Of a stretch of 64,000 nt of DNA, positions 23,303-32,451 are shown one piece after another; the first letter of the stretch is position 1; every line of letters begins with the position of its first letter. Below the pieces are notes generated by a model that saw nothing but the letters and a program-made list of their open reading frames with translations, was not told where the DNA came from and made no database searches. Source of the DNA: Ideonella sp. MAG2. Lineage in GTDB: Bacteria; Pseudomonadota; Gammaproteobacteria; Burkholderiales; Burkholderiaceae_C. Position numbers and translations under genes: made by a program. Location of the stretch: the NCBI GenBank assembly GCA_004359425.1, contig PTEU01000002.1, positions 912,789 to 976,788 on the forward strand, in the 5' to 3' direction.

Positions 23303-26300
23303 CCCAGCACCACCTCCAACACCGCCTGTTGCGCCACATCTCCCCGGTGGCGGCACCATTCTTCATGCGTGACCCGCAAGGCACCCAAGCGGTAGCGGTG
23401 GGCCTGGCGTTCGGCCTGCAGGTTCTGGCCATTCAGGCGCAGATGAGCCACGCCATGCCCTTTGGGGCCGACCTGATACACCACCTGCACGACCTGGCCC
23501 AGGATTTGGACGGTGACCTGCAGGCCGTTGAGATGGGCTGGCAGCACGGGGTCCAGCTCGATCGCCTTGTGGTGCCAGCGCAAGCCCAGCAGGCAGCGCC
23601 ACACCAGCCCCAAGCTGATGCCGGCACCGCTGGAATACACGCGCCATCCCGCCTCGACGGGCACCTCGCCGCGCATCAGGGCCGCATAGCGTTCGGCCGC
23701 CTCATAGCGGTCGTTAAAGCAGGCGTCGGAACTGGAGCTGTAGCAGTTGCTCTGCCGCACTCGGGCGGGGCGGACCCGCTTCGACAAACCAATGGGCACC
23801 GTCTGCAGCAGGGCGTCCCAAAAGCCCTGAGCGTCGCCCCAATGGGCGAGCGCTTCGGCCCAGCGCAAATGGGCATGGGTGTACATGAGGCCAATCTCGC
23901 GCCCAAAGTTGCTGGCTGACTCTGCGCGTTGGAACAAGCGCATCGGCCCGCCGCGATAGGCCAAGGGGACATCAAACAAACGCGCACCATCGGGGCCAAG
24001 CAAATGCTGCTTGATCAGGGCCAGGTGCTCGCGGGCTTGCTCCGGCGTGAGCAGCTCGTTGATCACCGCATGGATCATGGGCAGCAGGCTGTAGCGCGCG
24101 CCGGTCTCCTGGTCGCGAGGATGCAAGAAATAACGCTGGGCTTGAGGGCCGTCAAACAAGGCATAGCCGCTCAACACGCCATCGGGCAGCAGATGGGTTT
24201 GAAAGGCTTGGGCCACCCGCTCGGCTTGCTGGCGCAAGTCCTCGGCCTCCAGCGCCGCAGCACCGCAGGCCTGCAAGCCATCGGCCAAGGTGCGCAGCAT
24301 TTGATGGTGCAAGGTCACGGTCCAACTGCTGCACAGTTGCTCGCGCAGGCGCGGGTCGGCGGGCTGCAAGGCGTCGTTCCAATCTCCATGGCCGTAGGCG
24401 GCCAAGGCGGTGCCCGGTAGTTGCCGCGCTTGGATGACTTTCAGCGCTCGCCGCACATGGGCCCACAGCGTGGCCTCGCCCGCCGGGTGGAAGGGCAGGG
24501 TCACGCTTAGCAATTCAGCATCGGCGGTGGCCTGCAAGTACTGCCCCAGGGCCAACAAGGGCCAAAACACAATGTCACCGTGGGAGTCTGAGGCCCGTAC
24601 CGCGCGGTCTCGCTCAAAGAACATGAACCACTGCGGCCAGTCGCCGTCCGCATTCTGGGCCGAGAACAGGCGCAGCAGCAGGTCGCGCACGGGCGCATGG
24701 CAGCCTTGAGACAGCAGCAACTCCACCGGCCCTTGGCTCACATCTCGGGTGCCCCATCCGCCACCCGTGAACTGCTCCAGGCCGCGTGGGGCCAGGTAGT
24801 GGACCAAGGCATTGTGTTGCAGCCAGGGCAGCATGTCCTGCAAGGTCGTGGCCGCAGGGTCGGCCTCTGCCCAGCGGGGGCGCTGCAAGTGCTCCAGCGT
24901 GGGCAAGCGGCGGTCGCAGGCCTCGTCCAGAGCCAGCAAGTGGCTGCGCAGGCTCACGCAGGTCTCGGCCACGGGATTGAGCAGCAGGCAGACCATGGGT
25001 GCGCCGCGCGACTGGCCGTCGGCATACAACATCCGGTCGTCGCCCACGCTGTCCAGGCCATGAGACACCCGCAGGCTGAAGCCCGCGTCTGAGCCCCAGC
25101 GCTGGGCGGCGGGGCTGCCCAGGTCAGGCCTCACCATGCAAGCCTGCGCGTCGACTGGCTGCAAGCGCAGCCGCCCGGGCTGCAAGCCATCGTCCCCGTG
25201 CAGGGCCACTTGGTGGCTGATCAAGCAACGGCAAGGGCGGCCCTCTTGCACACGCAGGCTCAGGTCCAGCGTATGGATGCCTTGGGTAACGCGCGGTGTC
25301 AGCGTCAGCACCAGCAGTCCCTCATCATGTCGGTACCACCAGCGGGCCTGATCTGGCCGCATCTCAAAGGCCGAGGGCAGGCCCAACAACTGCCATCGGC
25401 CAGCCAGCTCCACCCACACCCGCTGCCCGCTGGCGCGGCTGTGGCCCAAAGTACCCCGCACCGTAGACAGCAGGCGGTTGGCGCTGACATGCCCCTCTGT
25501 GACCATGCTGTTGAACACACCGTCCATCCAGCAAGTGGTGGTGAGGCTGTTCTCGTCGGGGCTGAGGTGCTTGCCGGTGCGCAGCAGGTGGCCGTGGGGG
25601 CGCAGCACGGCGCGCTCTTTGGCTTGGGTCACCACATGGGCATCTTCGCCATGGAAGAAGGACCACAGCTCGCCTGCCGGGCCAAGCTCTAGGTGTCGGG
25701 CCGCCCCTGGGCACCAGGTTTGCAGGTCCAGCAAACTGGGCTGATGGGCTTTGAGCGTTTCGGCATGGTCAAAGCGACTGCCCGCCCATGGCTGGCTGGC
25801 CGCCACAGGCCACGCTGCCTCGTCGGCCAGGGGGCAGCGTTGATCCAACGTTTGGTGGAGCTGCTCGGCCCAAGCCAGGTCTGCGGCGCTGATGGCCTCA
25901 GGGTGATGGGCTTGCAGGCTGACGGCAAAGTCAAAAGCAGCCGAGCCCTGCGGTGCCAACTGGGCGGGTGCGTGCTGCAGCGCCTGGAAGGCTTGCTCAT
26001 GTTGCAGCCGTTGCGAGGGCAAGGCCTGCTGCCAAGCCAAGGGCAGCGCGCCAAACCGGGCTTGCGGGCCCAAGACCTGCAGGCCATCGGTGGCCCAAGC
26101 CACCGCCCCACCCGGGGCCATGCACAGCAGGGCCGGGTGTTGGCCTTCGGCACTGGGCAGGTTTTGCCGTGTCACCAGTACCGTGCCCCATTGGTCGTGG
26201 GCCAAGGGGGTGTGGTCCAGATACTGGCTGACGTAATACTCGTTGATGCGCGCTGCTCCATAGGCCGACAAGCCCACGTCTTGCAGCAGCACCACGTCCA

Positions 26301-26330
26301 CCTGCTGAAGCCTTCGGGCACCGGCTCCAG
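23299..26330 (-). pseudogene. GH94 beta-glucan phosphorylase, 5' truncated
   Basis: About 1,005 residues of a glycoside hydrolase family 94 protein, from VVLLQDVGLSAYGAARINEYYVSQYLDH to VLEVVLG. Key segments are EQFTGGGWGTRDVSQGPVELLL, YGHGDWNDAL (the general-acid Asp region), SSSDACFNDRYEAAERY and GWRVYSSGAGI. GH94 enzymes use phosphate to split beta-glucosidic bonds; large members like this act on beta-1,2-glucans or related oligosaccharides. The 5' end lacks a start and joins out of frame to the preceding glycosidase near 26315. A chance start inside is possible, but the natural N-terminus is gone. Confidence 0.82.
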
Positions 26331-29258
26331 CGTCAAGCCCAAGGCTCCCCAGCGGGTTTGCAGGCCCGCCAAGCGCAGCCGTCCGTCTCGCCACCAAGCG
26401 GCTGGCCAGCCCGCACCCAGCACCGCGTCGATCTTGCCGTCGGCTCGCTCGCGCTCATGCCAAAAAATGTCCAGCGCAGCGCGCACATAGTCGGACGAGA
26501 CCCAGGCATGGGGCATGTCCCCCAGAAAGTGGGTTTGGCGCGGCTCGCGCATCACCACCTCGGCCCATTGCAGCCAGCCGGTCGGCCTTTGGTCGGCAAA
26601 GAAGAAGTCCAGCATGGCCCAGGCGCGCTGGCGTTGGCCCAGGCGGATCAAGGCCCCAACCGTCCTCAGCTCATACGGGGTGTAGTCCTTCCAATCCCGC
26701 TGGCCTTTGGCGCGTTGCTGGGCCTCTTGCCAATAGCGCTCGAAGGTGGCGTCCAAGCTGCCGGGTGGCAGCAAATGTTGGGCTTGGGCCGGGTCCAAGG
26801 CCACGGTGGTAGAGGTGGCGTCAAAGTCGCCCAGGTCAGCGGCACCGGGCACAAAGTCCACCCCATGATGGGTGCGCGCCCGCTGCACCGAGGCCGCCAA
26901 GTCTTGGCCAAAGGCTTGCAGGGACTGCTGAAGCGATGCCGTGGCCATGGCATCACCCATCGCCTGAGCCAGAAACACAGCGTCCTTGTAGCCCTTCAGG
27001 GCCCAAAAATTGTCCCAGTAGGAATGCATGGGCTGGGCTGAATAGCCCTCATGGCTGATGGACTTGGGCATCACCCCACGGTAGGCCTGGGCCAGGCCCT
27101 GGCTGTGGGCAAAGGCCTGCTCTTGTTGCGCCCGCAACTGGTCCATATAGCGCGCCGCCCGCAGCACCGCCGGCCAGTGTTGGCGCAGCCAGTCTGTGGT
27201 GATGCCGTCGCCCGGGCGGCGGTGACGCCATAGCTCGGCCACGGCAAAAATGTATTGGCCATGCGAGTCGTTCTCGACCACGGGGTCGCTGCCCCGGTGG
27301 TCCCAGCAGCAGGGCACTTTGCCATTGGCAAAAAGTTGGGTGGAGAACCAGTCGACAAACTCACGGGCCGCTTGATGCTCCCCCAGGCGCACCAAGCCCG
27401 ACACCATCATCGCGCCGTCTCTGATCCAGGTTCTGGCATAGGCGCGCGTACCCGGCTGCAAGGCGGGGCCCTGGCGCGAGATCAATATATGCGCCAAGGC
27501 GCTGCGCAAGCTGGCCAGCAAACGCGGGTCGGCCGCCGGGATGTCGAGCTGCAACTGGCCCAGGCGCTGCTGCCAACCTTGCGCCACTGCGGCCAAGGCC
27601 TGGGTGGTGGCTTCAGGGCCCTGGAGGCGGGGCCGGACGGTGGCTGCCAAGCCCCAACTCAGGTCTATGGTTTGTGGCTGCGGGCTAGCGGCAAAGGTCC
27701 ACAAGGCTTGGCTCAGGCCCTCTGGGTCTTGCCAAGCGGGCCGCGCGTTCAAGGCTGGGGCCTGGGGCCAGGCCCACAGCGGGCCTGCAGGTGCCAAACC
27801 CACTTGGGCACGCTCTGGCCGGGGCCACAGGCTGAGCTGCCAGCGTTGGTTAACGCGCCAGCCTTGGTCCACAGCCTGAATGTGGCGCACCGCCGCCCAA
27901 CCACCGGGGGTATTGAGAAACTGCTGCGGCGGGTTGACTTGCAGGGGCCGCAGCAGCAGCAGCAACTGCGCACTGGCCAGGGCCGGGTCTCGGGGTTGAA
28001 GGTGGTAGCGGGCAAAGGCCTGCGCGCTGTTGGCGGCCCCTTGGGCAGCGGCTTGAATGTCCAAGGTGAACGCCGCATGCTCCCAGTGCACCTGGGGCAG
28101 GGGCAGGCCGCTTTGGGGCAATTGCTGGGTGATGCGAACGTCGGCCCAGGTGTGCAGCGTCTCGCGGCCATCCTGCCATTTCAGGCGCACCGCAGGCTCC
28201 ACACTGGGTGCCGCCACGCCCAACTCCAAGGCCCCGTCTTCAGACATCAAGGCCGATTGGCGCGCCCCGCCGTCCACGCCCACCACGGTCCAGAAGTTCT
28301 GCTCGCCCATATAGGCGCGCGGCCACGCACCCCGCTGGGCCACCGCCGCCTGGGCCTTGAAGGCGTCGTCCAAATGTTGCCAGGCCGCAGGCCCGCTGAT
28401 GGGCACCACCGTGAGCTGCGGCGGCGCAGCGGGCTTGGCAGCCCCAGGCCAGCGCGCCCGCAACCAACGGGCACGGGCCTCTGGTGTCCACAGCGTGTCG
28501 AGGCGACTCGGTTGCGGGCCTACCGAGCCCAGCGCTGTCCAGTGCTGGCCATCGTCTGAGGCCTCCACGGTATAGGCCGCTCGTGCCGCACCGTCGGGCC
28601 AGCGCAGCGCCAGGCCGGAGAACTCGCGCGGCGGGCCTGCCGCGGCTGCACTTAAGGCCCATTGCCAGCCCTGGCGCAGGGGCTGCGGGGCAGGGTCGGG
28701 CCACTGGGCGGGCGGCGCTGGGGTGTCGCTGAGGCGGATGTCCTCCACACATACCGCGCCCTTGCCACCGGCCTGGCCCGCCACCGCCACGATCTCCATG
28801 GCGGCGGTGTTGCGCAAGCGCTTGTCGGACGCGGGCCCCCACGCAAACTCAATGCGGCGGGCGGGGATGCGCCAGGTCTGCCACCGGGCTTGGGCAGGCA
28901 CATTGCTGCGGTTAAACCACCAGACGTTGTCGCCCGAGGCATCGACCCACTTGATTTGGACGGTATTGGGGCCGCCAACGGTCTTGACCCGCATCTGCAC
29001 TTCAGGGTGGCTGGGCCATTGAATTGGCCACTCGCGGCGTGCCACTGCATAGCCCGAGACGCCACGGAAGTCATAGTCCAGGCACAGCCCGCCCTTGGGG
29101 CTGGCGGGCCGCAATGTGGCCTGCACCTGGTCTGAGGCCAGGGCACGCCAGCCCTCCAGCGTGCGCAGGCTGTCCTGCGCGATGGGGGTGGCCAGCACCG
29201 CTGCCGACACCATGGCCCCGCCCGCCCAGAGCGCGCACCACAACAATCCCTTGCTCAT
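26172..29258 (-). CDS. Secreted multi-domain six-hairpin glycosidase
   Basis: A 1,028-residue frame starting MSKGLLWCALWAGGAMVSAAVLATP, a signal peptide. An N-terminal beta-sandwich (about 30-220) is followed by a F5/8-type domain (PREFSGLALRWPDGAARAAYTVEASDDG). The large alpha/alpha region carries ARTWIRDGAMMVSGLVRLGEHQAAREF, KVPCCWDHRGSDPVVENDSHGQYIFAVAELWR and SYWDNFWALKGYKDAV, the pattern of a six-hairpin glycosidase. It would cut glucan in the periplasm or outside the cell. ATG overlaps the stop of the permease gene. Homology ends at about LTLEPVPEG (near 26315); the remaining tail is an out-of-frame read of GH94. Confidence 0.8.
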   Translation of the reverse strand: MSKGLLWCALWAGGAMVSAAVLATPIAQDSLRTLEGWRALASDQVQATLRPASPKGGLCLDYDFRGVSGYAVARREWPIQWPSHPEVQMRVKTVGGPNTVQIKWVDASGDNVWWFNRSNVPAQARWQTWRIPARRIEFAWGPASDKRLRNTAAMEIVAVAGQAGGKGAVCVEDIRLSDTPAPPAQWPDPAPQPLRQGWQWALSAAAAGPPREFSGLALRWPDGAARAAYTVEASDDGQHWTALGSVGPQPSRLDTLWTPEARARWLRARWPGAAKPAAPPQLTVVPISGPAAWQHLDDAFKAQAAVAQRGAWPRAYMGEQNFWTVVGVDGGARQSALMSEDGALELGVAAPSVEPAVRLKWQDGRETLHTWADVRITQQLPQSGLPLPQVHWEHAAFTLDIQAAAQGAANSAQAFARYHLQPRDPALASAQLLLLLRPLQVNPPQQFLNTPGGWAAVRHIQAVDQGWRVNQRWQLSLWPRPERAQVGLAPAGPLWAWPQAPALNARPAWQDPEGLSQALWTFAASPQPQTIDLSWGLAATVRPRLQGPEATTQALAAVAQGWQQRLGQLQLDIPAADPRLLASLRSALAHILISRQGPALQPGTRAYARTWIRDGAMMVSGLVRLGEHQAAREFVDWFSTQLFANGKVPCCWDHRGSDPVVENDSHGQYIFAVAELWRHRRPGDGITTDWLRQHWPAVLRAARYMDQLRAQQEQAFAHSQGLAQAYRGVMPKSISHEGYSAQPMHSYWDNFWALKGYKDAVFLAQAMGDAMATASLQQSLQAFGQDLAASVQRARTHHGVDFVPGAADLGDFDATSTTVALDPAQAQHLLPPGSLDATFERYWQEAQQRAKGQRDWKDYTPYELRTVGALIRLGQRQRAWAMLDFFFADQRPTGWLQWAEVVMREPRQTHFLGDMPHAWVSSDYVRAALDIFWHERERADGKIDAVLGAGWPAAWWRDGRLRLAGLQTRWGALGLTLEPVPEGFSRWTWCCCKTWACRPMEQRASTSITSASIWTTPPWPTTNGARYW

Positions 29259-30091
29259 TTCACACTTCCCATGGTCAGCCCTTGCATGTAATGCCGCTGC
29301 AAGACCAAGAACAACAGCAGCACCGGCAGCACGGTGATGACGGCACCGGCCATCATCAGTTCGGTGTCTTGCACATGCTCGCGCGAAAGGCTGGCCAAGG
29401 CCACGGGCAGGGTTTGCAAGTCGCCATCGGTGAGCACAATCAGCGGCCACATAAAGTCATTCCAGCTTCCCAAAAACGCGAACACGGCCAGGGTGACCAG
29501 CACGGGTTTGAGCAAGGGCAGCACAATTACCCAGAAGATGCGCCACTCGCCAGCACCGTCCATGCGCGCCGCTTCGATCAGCTCATCGGGCAGGCTGCGG
29601 GCGTATTGGCGCACCAAGAAAATGCCAAAAATCCCGGCCAGTGACGGCACCAGCACACCCAGATAGCTGTTGACCCAGCCCAGGTGCTTGAGCATCAAAA
29701 ACAGCGGCAGCATGGCCACTTGGCCGGGGATCACCAAAGCCGCCATCAAGGCTTGAAAGAGCTTGTCGCGCCCAGCAAAGCGCAGCTTGCAAAAGGCATA
29801 GCCCGCCAAGGTGTTGAGGGTGGTGCTGATCAGCGTCGCCACCACGGCCAAGCCCAGGCTGTTGAGAAAGCGTCGGCCCATCTGGCCTCGCTCCAGCAGT
29901 TGGCGGTAGTGGTCGAGGGTGGGGGTCTCGGGCCAGAGCGGCGGTGGTGCCGTGCTGGCCGCACCTGCGGGCATCAAAGACACCAAGACCATCCACAGCA
30001 GCGGGAACAGTGCCACGCCGGCCACCACCCACATCAGCAGGTTGATGGCCAGGCCGCGCCAAGACCAGGACGCCGACAGGCCGCCGCTCAT
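29255..30091 (-). CDS. ABC sugar importer permease (MalG type)
   Basis: A 278-residue permease with six membrane helices. The EAA loop is ELIEAARMDGAGEWRIFWVIVLPLLKPVLVT, the contact for the ATPase, and FLGSWNDFMWPLIVL is the usual MalG-type segment. It belongs to carbohydrate uptake family CUT1. The start MSGGLSASW at 30091 overlaps the stop of the first permease as ATGA, and its own stop overlaps the next start in the same way, so expression is translationally coupled. No ATPase gene is in the operon; a shared MsmK-like ATPase elsewhere is likely. Confidence 0.92.
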   Translation of the reverse strand: MSGGLSASWSWRGLAINLLMWVVAGVALFPLLWMVLVSLMPAGAASTAPPPLWPETPTLDHYRQLLERGQMGRRFLNSLGLAVVATLISTTLNTLAGYAFCKLRFAGRDKLFQALMAALVIPGQVAMLPLFLMLKHLGWVNSYLGVLVPSLAGIFGIFLVRQYARSLPDELIEAARMDGAGEWRIFWVIVLPLLKPVLVTLAVFAFLGSWNDFMWPLIVLTDGDLQTLPVALASLSREHVQDTELMMAGAVITVLPVLLLFLVLQRHYMQGLTMGSVK

Positions 30092-30984
30092 GCCGCCTCC
30101 TTGAACACCCAGCGCCGCAGGGCTTGGGTCACGGCCACGATGAGCAGGAAAAGCAGCACTGCCACGGCCGAGGCCTGCCCCAGGTTCCACCACTTAAAGC
30201 CTTCGTCATACATCAGGTAGAGCACGCTGACCGTGCTTTGCAGGGGCCCTCCTTGGGTCATGACATAGGGCTCGGCAAAGAGCTGAAAGTAGCCAGCCAG
30301 GGTCAGCACACTCACCAGCATGAGGGTGGGGGCCAACATGGGCACGGTGATGAAGAAGAACTGCTGCCAGGGGCGCGCGCCATCCAGGCGTGCGGCTTCG
30401 TAGAGGTCTTCCGGAATGGCCTGCAAGGCCGCCATGAAGATGATCATGTTGGAACCAAAGTTCTTCCAGGCGGCAAACAACACAATGGTGGGCATGGCCC
30501 AGTGGGGGTCGCCCAACCAGTCAATGGGGGAGAGGCCCAGGGCCAGCAAACCCTGGTTGACCCAGCCGTACTGCACATGAAAGAGGTAGCGCCAGATCAC
30601 CGCCACGGCCACCAAGGTGGTGACCACCGGCGCAAACAAGGCCGTGCGCAGCAAGGGCTTGAAGCGCAGAAGTTTGGACTGCAAGCCCACCGCCGTGGCC
30701 AGCGAGAGCGCGATGGACAGCGGCACCCCCAGCACCACAAAAATGCTGGTGTTGGCCAGGGCCTTCCAAAACAGCGGCTTGGTCAACAAGTCGGCATAGT
30801 TGCCCAAACCCACCCAGCGCAGGTTGCGCCAATCGGCCAGCGCGTACAGGTCAAAATCAGTGAAACTCAGCGCCAGCCCGGCCAGCACCGGCAGCACAAA
30901 AAACAAGGCAATCACGCTCAGTGCGGGGGCCAACATGGCCCACGCCGCCCAGCGCTGGGCTTGCAGAACGCCAGCCGCCTTCAT
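30088..30984 (-). CDS. ABC sugar importer permease (MalF type)
   Basis: A 298-residue permease beginning MKAAGVLQAQRWAAWAMLAPALSVIALFF. The EAA loop reads DLYEAARLDGARPWQQFFFITVPMLAPTL, and the last helices resemble UgpA/MalF-type CUT1 permeases. It would form the membrane channel with the MalG-type partner and receive glucan oligosaccharides from the binding protein encoded just upstream. The ATG overlaps the binding-protein stop (ATGA). Longer upstream frames are read-through of the binding-protein gene. Confidence 0.92.
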   Translation of the reverse strand: MKAAGVLQAQRWAAWAMLAPALSVIALFFVLPVLAGLALSFTDFDLYALADWRNLRWVGLGNYADLLTKPLFWKALANTSIFVVLGVPLSIALSLATAVGLQSKLLRFKPLLRTALFAPVVTTLVAVAVIWRYLFHVQYGWVNQGLLALGLSPIDWLGDPHWAMPTIVLFAAWKNFGSNMIIFMAALQAIPEDLYEAARLDGARPWQQFFFITVPMLAPTLMLVSVLTLAGYFQLFAEPYVMTQGGPLQSTVSVLYLMYDEGFKWWNLGQASAVAVLLFLLIVAVTQALRRWVFKEAA

Positions 30985-32210
30985 GGCAGGCTCCCCGCCT
31001 GCCGCGCCAGCATCCAACGCCGCTTGCTGAGCAGTGCGTCCACGCGTTGGTCCAACTGCGCCAAGGCTGCGTCTACCGAGCCCCCACGGTAGGCCAGGTG
31101 GGCGGCGGTGAGTTGCATCTCTTGGGCAATGCGCTCCCACTCCGGCAGGGCGGGCGTGGGGCGCACCCGCTCCAGTTGCGCCGCAAAGGCGCGGGCGGCG
31201 GGGTCTTGCTGCAAGCCCGCCAGCTCCCACACGCTGCGGCGCGGGGGCAGGTTGCCGCTGAGTTGGAAGAACCGGGCTTGCACCGCTGGCCGGGCCAGGT
31301 ATTCCATCAAGGCCCAGGCCGCTTCGGGGTGGCGGCTGCGTTTGAACATCACCAGGCTGGTGCCGCCTGCAATAGAGGCTCCAGGGCCTTGCGGCCCCGG
31401 CAAGGGAGCCGCTGCCCAGATGTGTTGCCGATCCGCCGCCAAGCGACGCCGGAACTCGGCGATGTTCCAGGGCCCCGAGATGTAGAAGGCAATGCTGCCC
31501 CGGTCAAACTCTTGCCAGACATTGGCGATCTGGTTGTGCGTGGCGGCAGGGGCCCAGCCCCGGCGAAAGGCCTCCAGATAGAAGCCCAAGGCCTGGCGAA
31601 AGGCCGGGCCTCTGAAATGAGCCCGTCCCTCAGCACTCACCAGCTCGCCCGGGGCTTGCAGCGCCAGGGCCAGCAGAGGTTCAAACTCGGTCAGCGGAAA
31701 GAGCTGGGGCGTGGCCACGCCGGCCCGCTGTTGCAGGGCCTGCATGGCAGCCTGCCACTGCGGCCAGTCTTGCGGGGCTCGGCTAAAGCCGGCCTGTGCC
31801 AGCAGGTCGGCCCGGTAGTAGAGCAGGCGGGTGTCCACCGTCCAGGGCAGGCCCAGGAGCTGACCGGCAATGACATTGGTGCGCCACAGGCCCTCAAAGT
31901 AGTCGGCCTGTGGCACGGTGGTGGCAGCAGCCAGGCGGCCCGCCAAAGGCTGCAAGGCCCCGAGCGCCGCCATCTCCGGCAGCCAGGTGTTGCCCATTTG
32001 CGCGACATCGGGGGTCGCATCACCCGCAAAGGCGGTGAGGAACTTTTCGTGCGCAGCCGACCAAGGCAGTTGCTCGATGCGCAACTCCCAATCGGGGTGC
32101 TCTCCGCGAAATCCCTGGAGCAGCTCTTGCGCCACCTCGCCTTCGCGGCCCATGGCCCAAAAACGCAGGCTCACTTTGGCGCTGCTGCGCTGGCAACCGG
32201 CTTGCAGCAG
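30981..32210 (-). pseudogene. Sugar-binding lipoprotein of the ABC importer, signal truncated
   Basis: About 409 residues of a CUT1 extracellular solute-binding protein: LRFWAMGREGEVAQELLQGFR, DATPDVAQMGNTWLPEMAALGALQPL, FYISGPWNIAEFRRRL and SLVMFKRSRHPEAAWALMEYL. A lipobox LLQAGC lies at the start of homology, so it was a lipoprotein. Upstream of the lipobox, the basic start and most of the hydrophobic signal are missing and replaced by an out-of-frame read of a GH144-like gene. Without a signal it should not reach the periplasm, unless a chance start at 32297 supplies one, which its sequence does not suggest. Confidence 0.78.
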
Positions 32211-32211
32211 G

Positions 32212-32394
32212 GACGGGCACCAAGCCGGTGTGGGGATGCGCTGTCTCCCAGAAGTAGCGGAAGGTGCGCTCGGCCAGGTCGTCAAGCAACTCGGCATCGC
32301 TCGCGACCACCTTGGGGCTGGCAGCCCACAGAGGCGGCAAGCCCAGCATACCCGCGCAGGCGGCCACGGCGTGGCGGCGGTTGATTTGGTTCAT
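32212..32394 (-). pseudogene. GH144/glycoamylase-like gene, N-terminal fragment only
   Basis: The start MNQINRRHAVAACAGMLGLPPLWA is a signal peptide, followed by DAELLDDLAERTFRYFWETAHPHTGLVP. The latter is the opening helix of the glycoamylase-like family (PF10091), which includes GH144 endo-beta-1,2-glucanases. After about 60 codons the sequence jumps into the solute-binding protein gene in another frame. About 400 codons of the catalytic domain are absent, so the endoglucanase is lost. The family match supports a beta-1,2-glucan role for the locus but rests on a short stretch. Confidence 0.65.
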
Positions 32395-32414
32395 GGACAG
32401 GAAAGAGAGGGGAA

Positions 32415-32440
32415 TGGCCGGGCACCTGAGCACCCGGCCA
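32415..32440 (-). terminator. Intercistronic hairpin after the TonB receptor gene
   Basis: TGGCCGGG (32415-32422) pairs perfectly with CCCGGCCA (32433-32440) across a 10-nt loop. On the minus strand it is followed by a pyrimidine-rich TTCCCCTCTCTTTCC without a true U-run. It lies between the receptor stop and the next gene, and may attenuate or protect the receptor mRNA rather than end transcription fully. Confidence 0.5.
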
Positions 32441-32451
32441 GAACGGGACGC

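Noticed and set aside
22139-23359. 406-residue minus-strand frame
   Set aside because: Lies opposite the NTF2-like, isochorismatase and GNAT sequences, with no family signature of its own.
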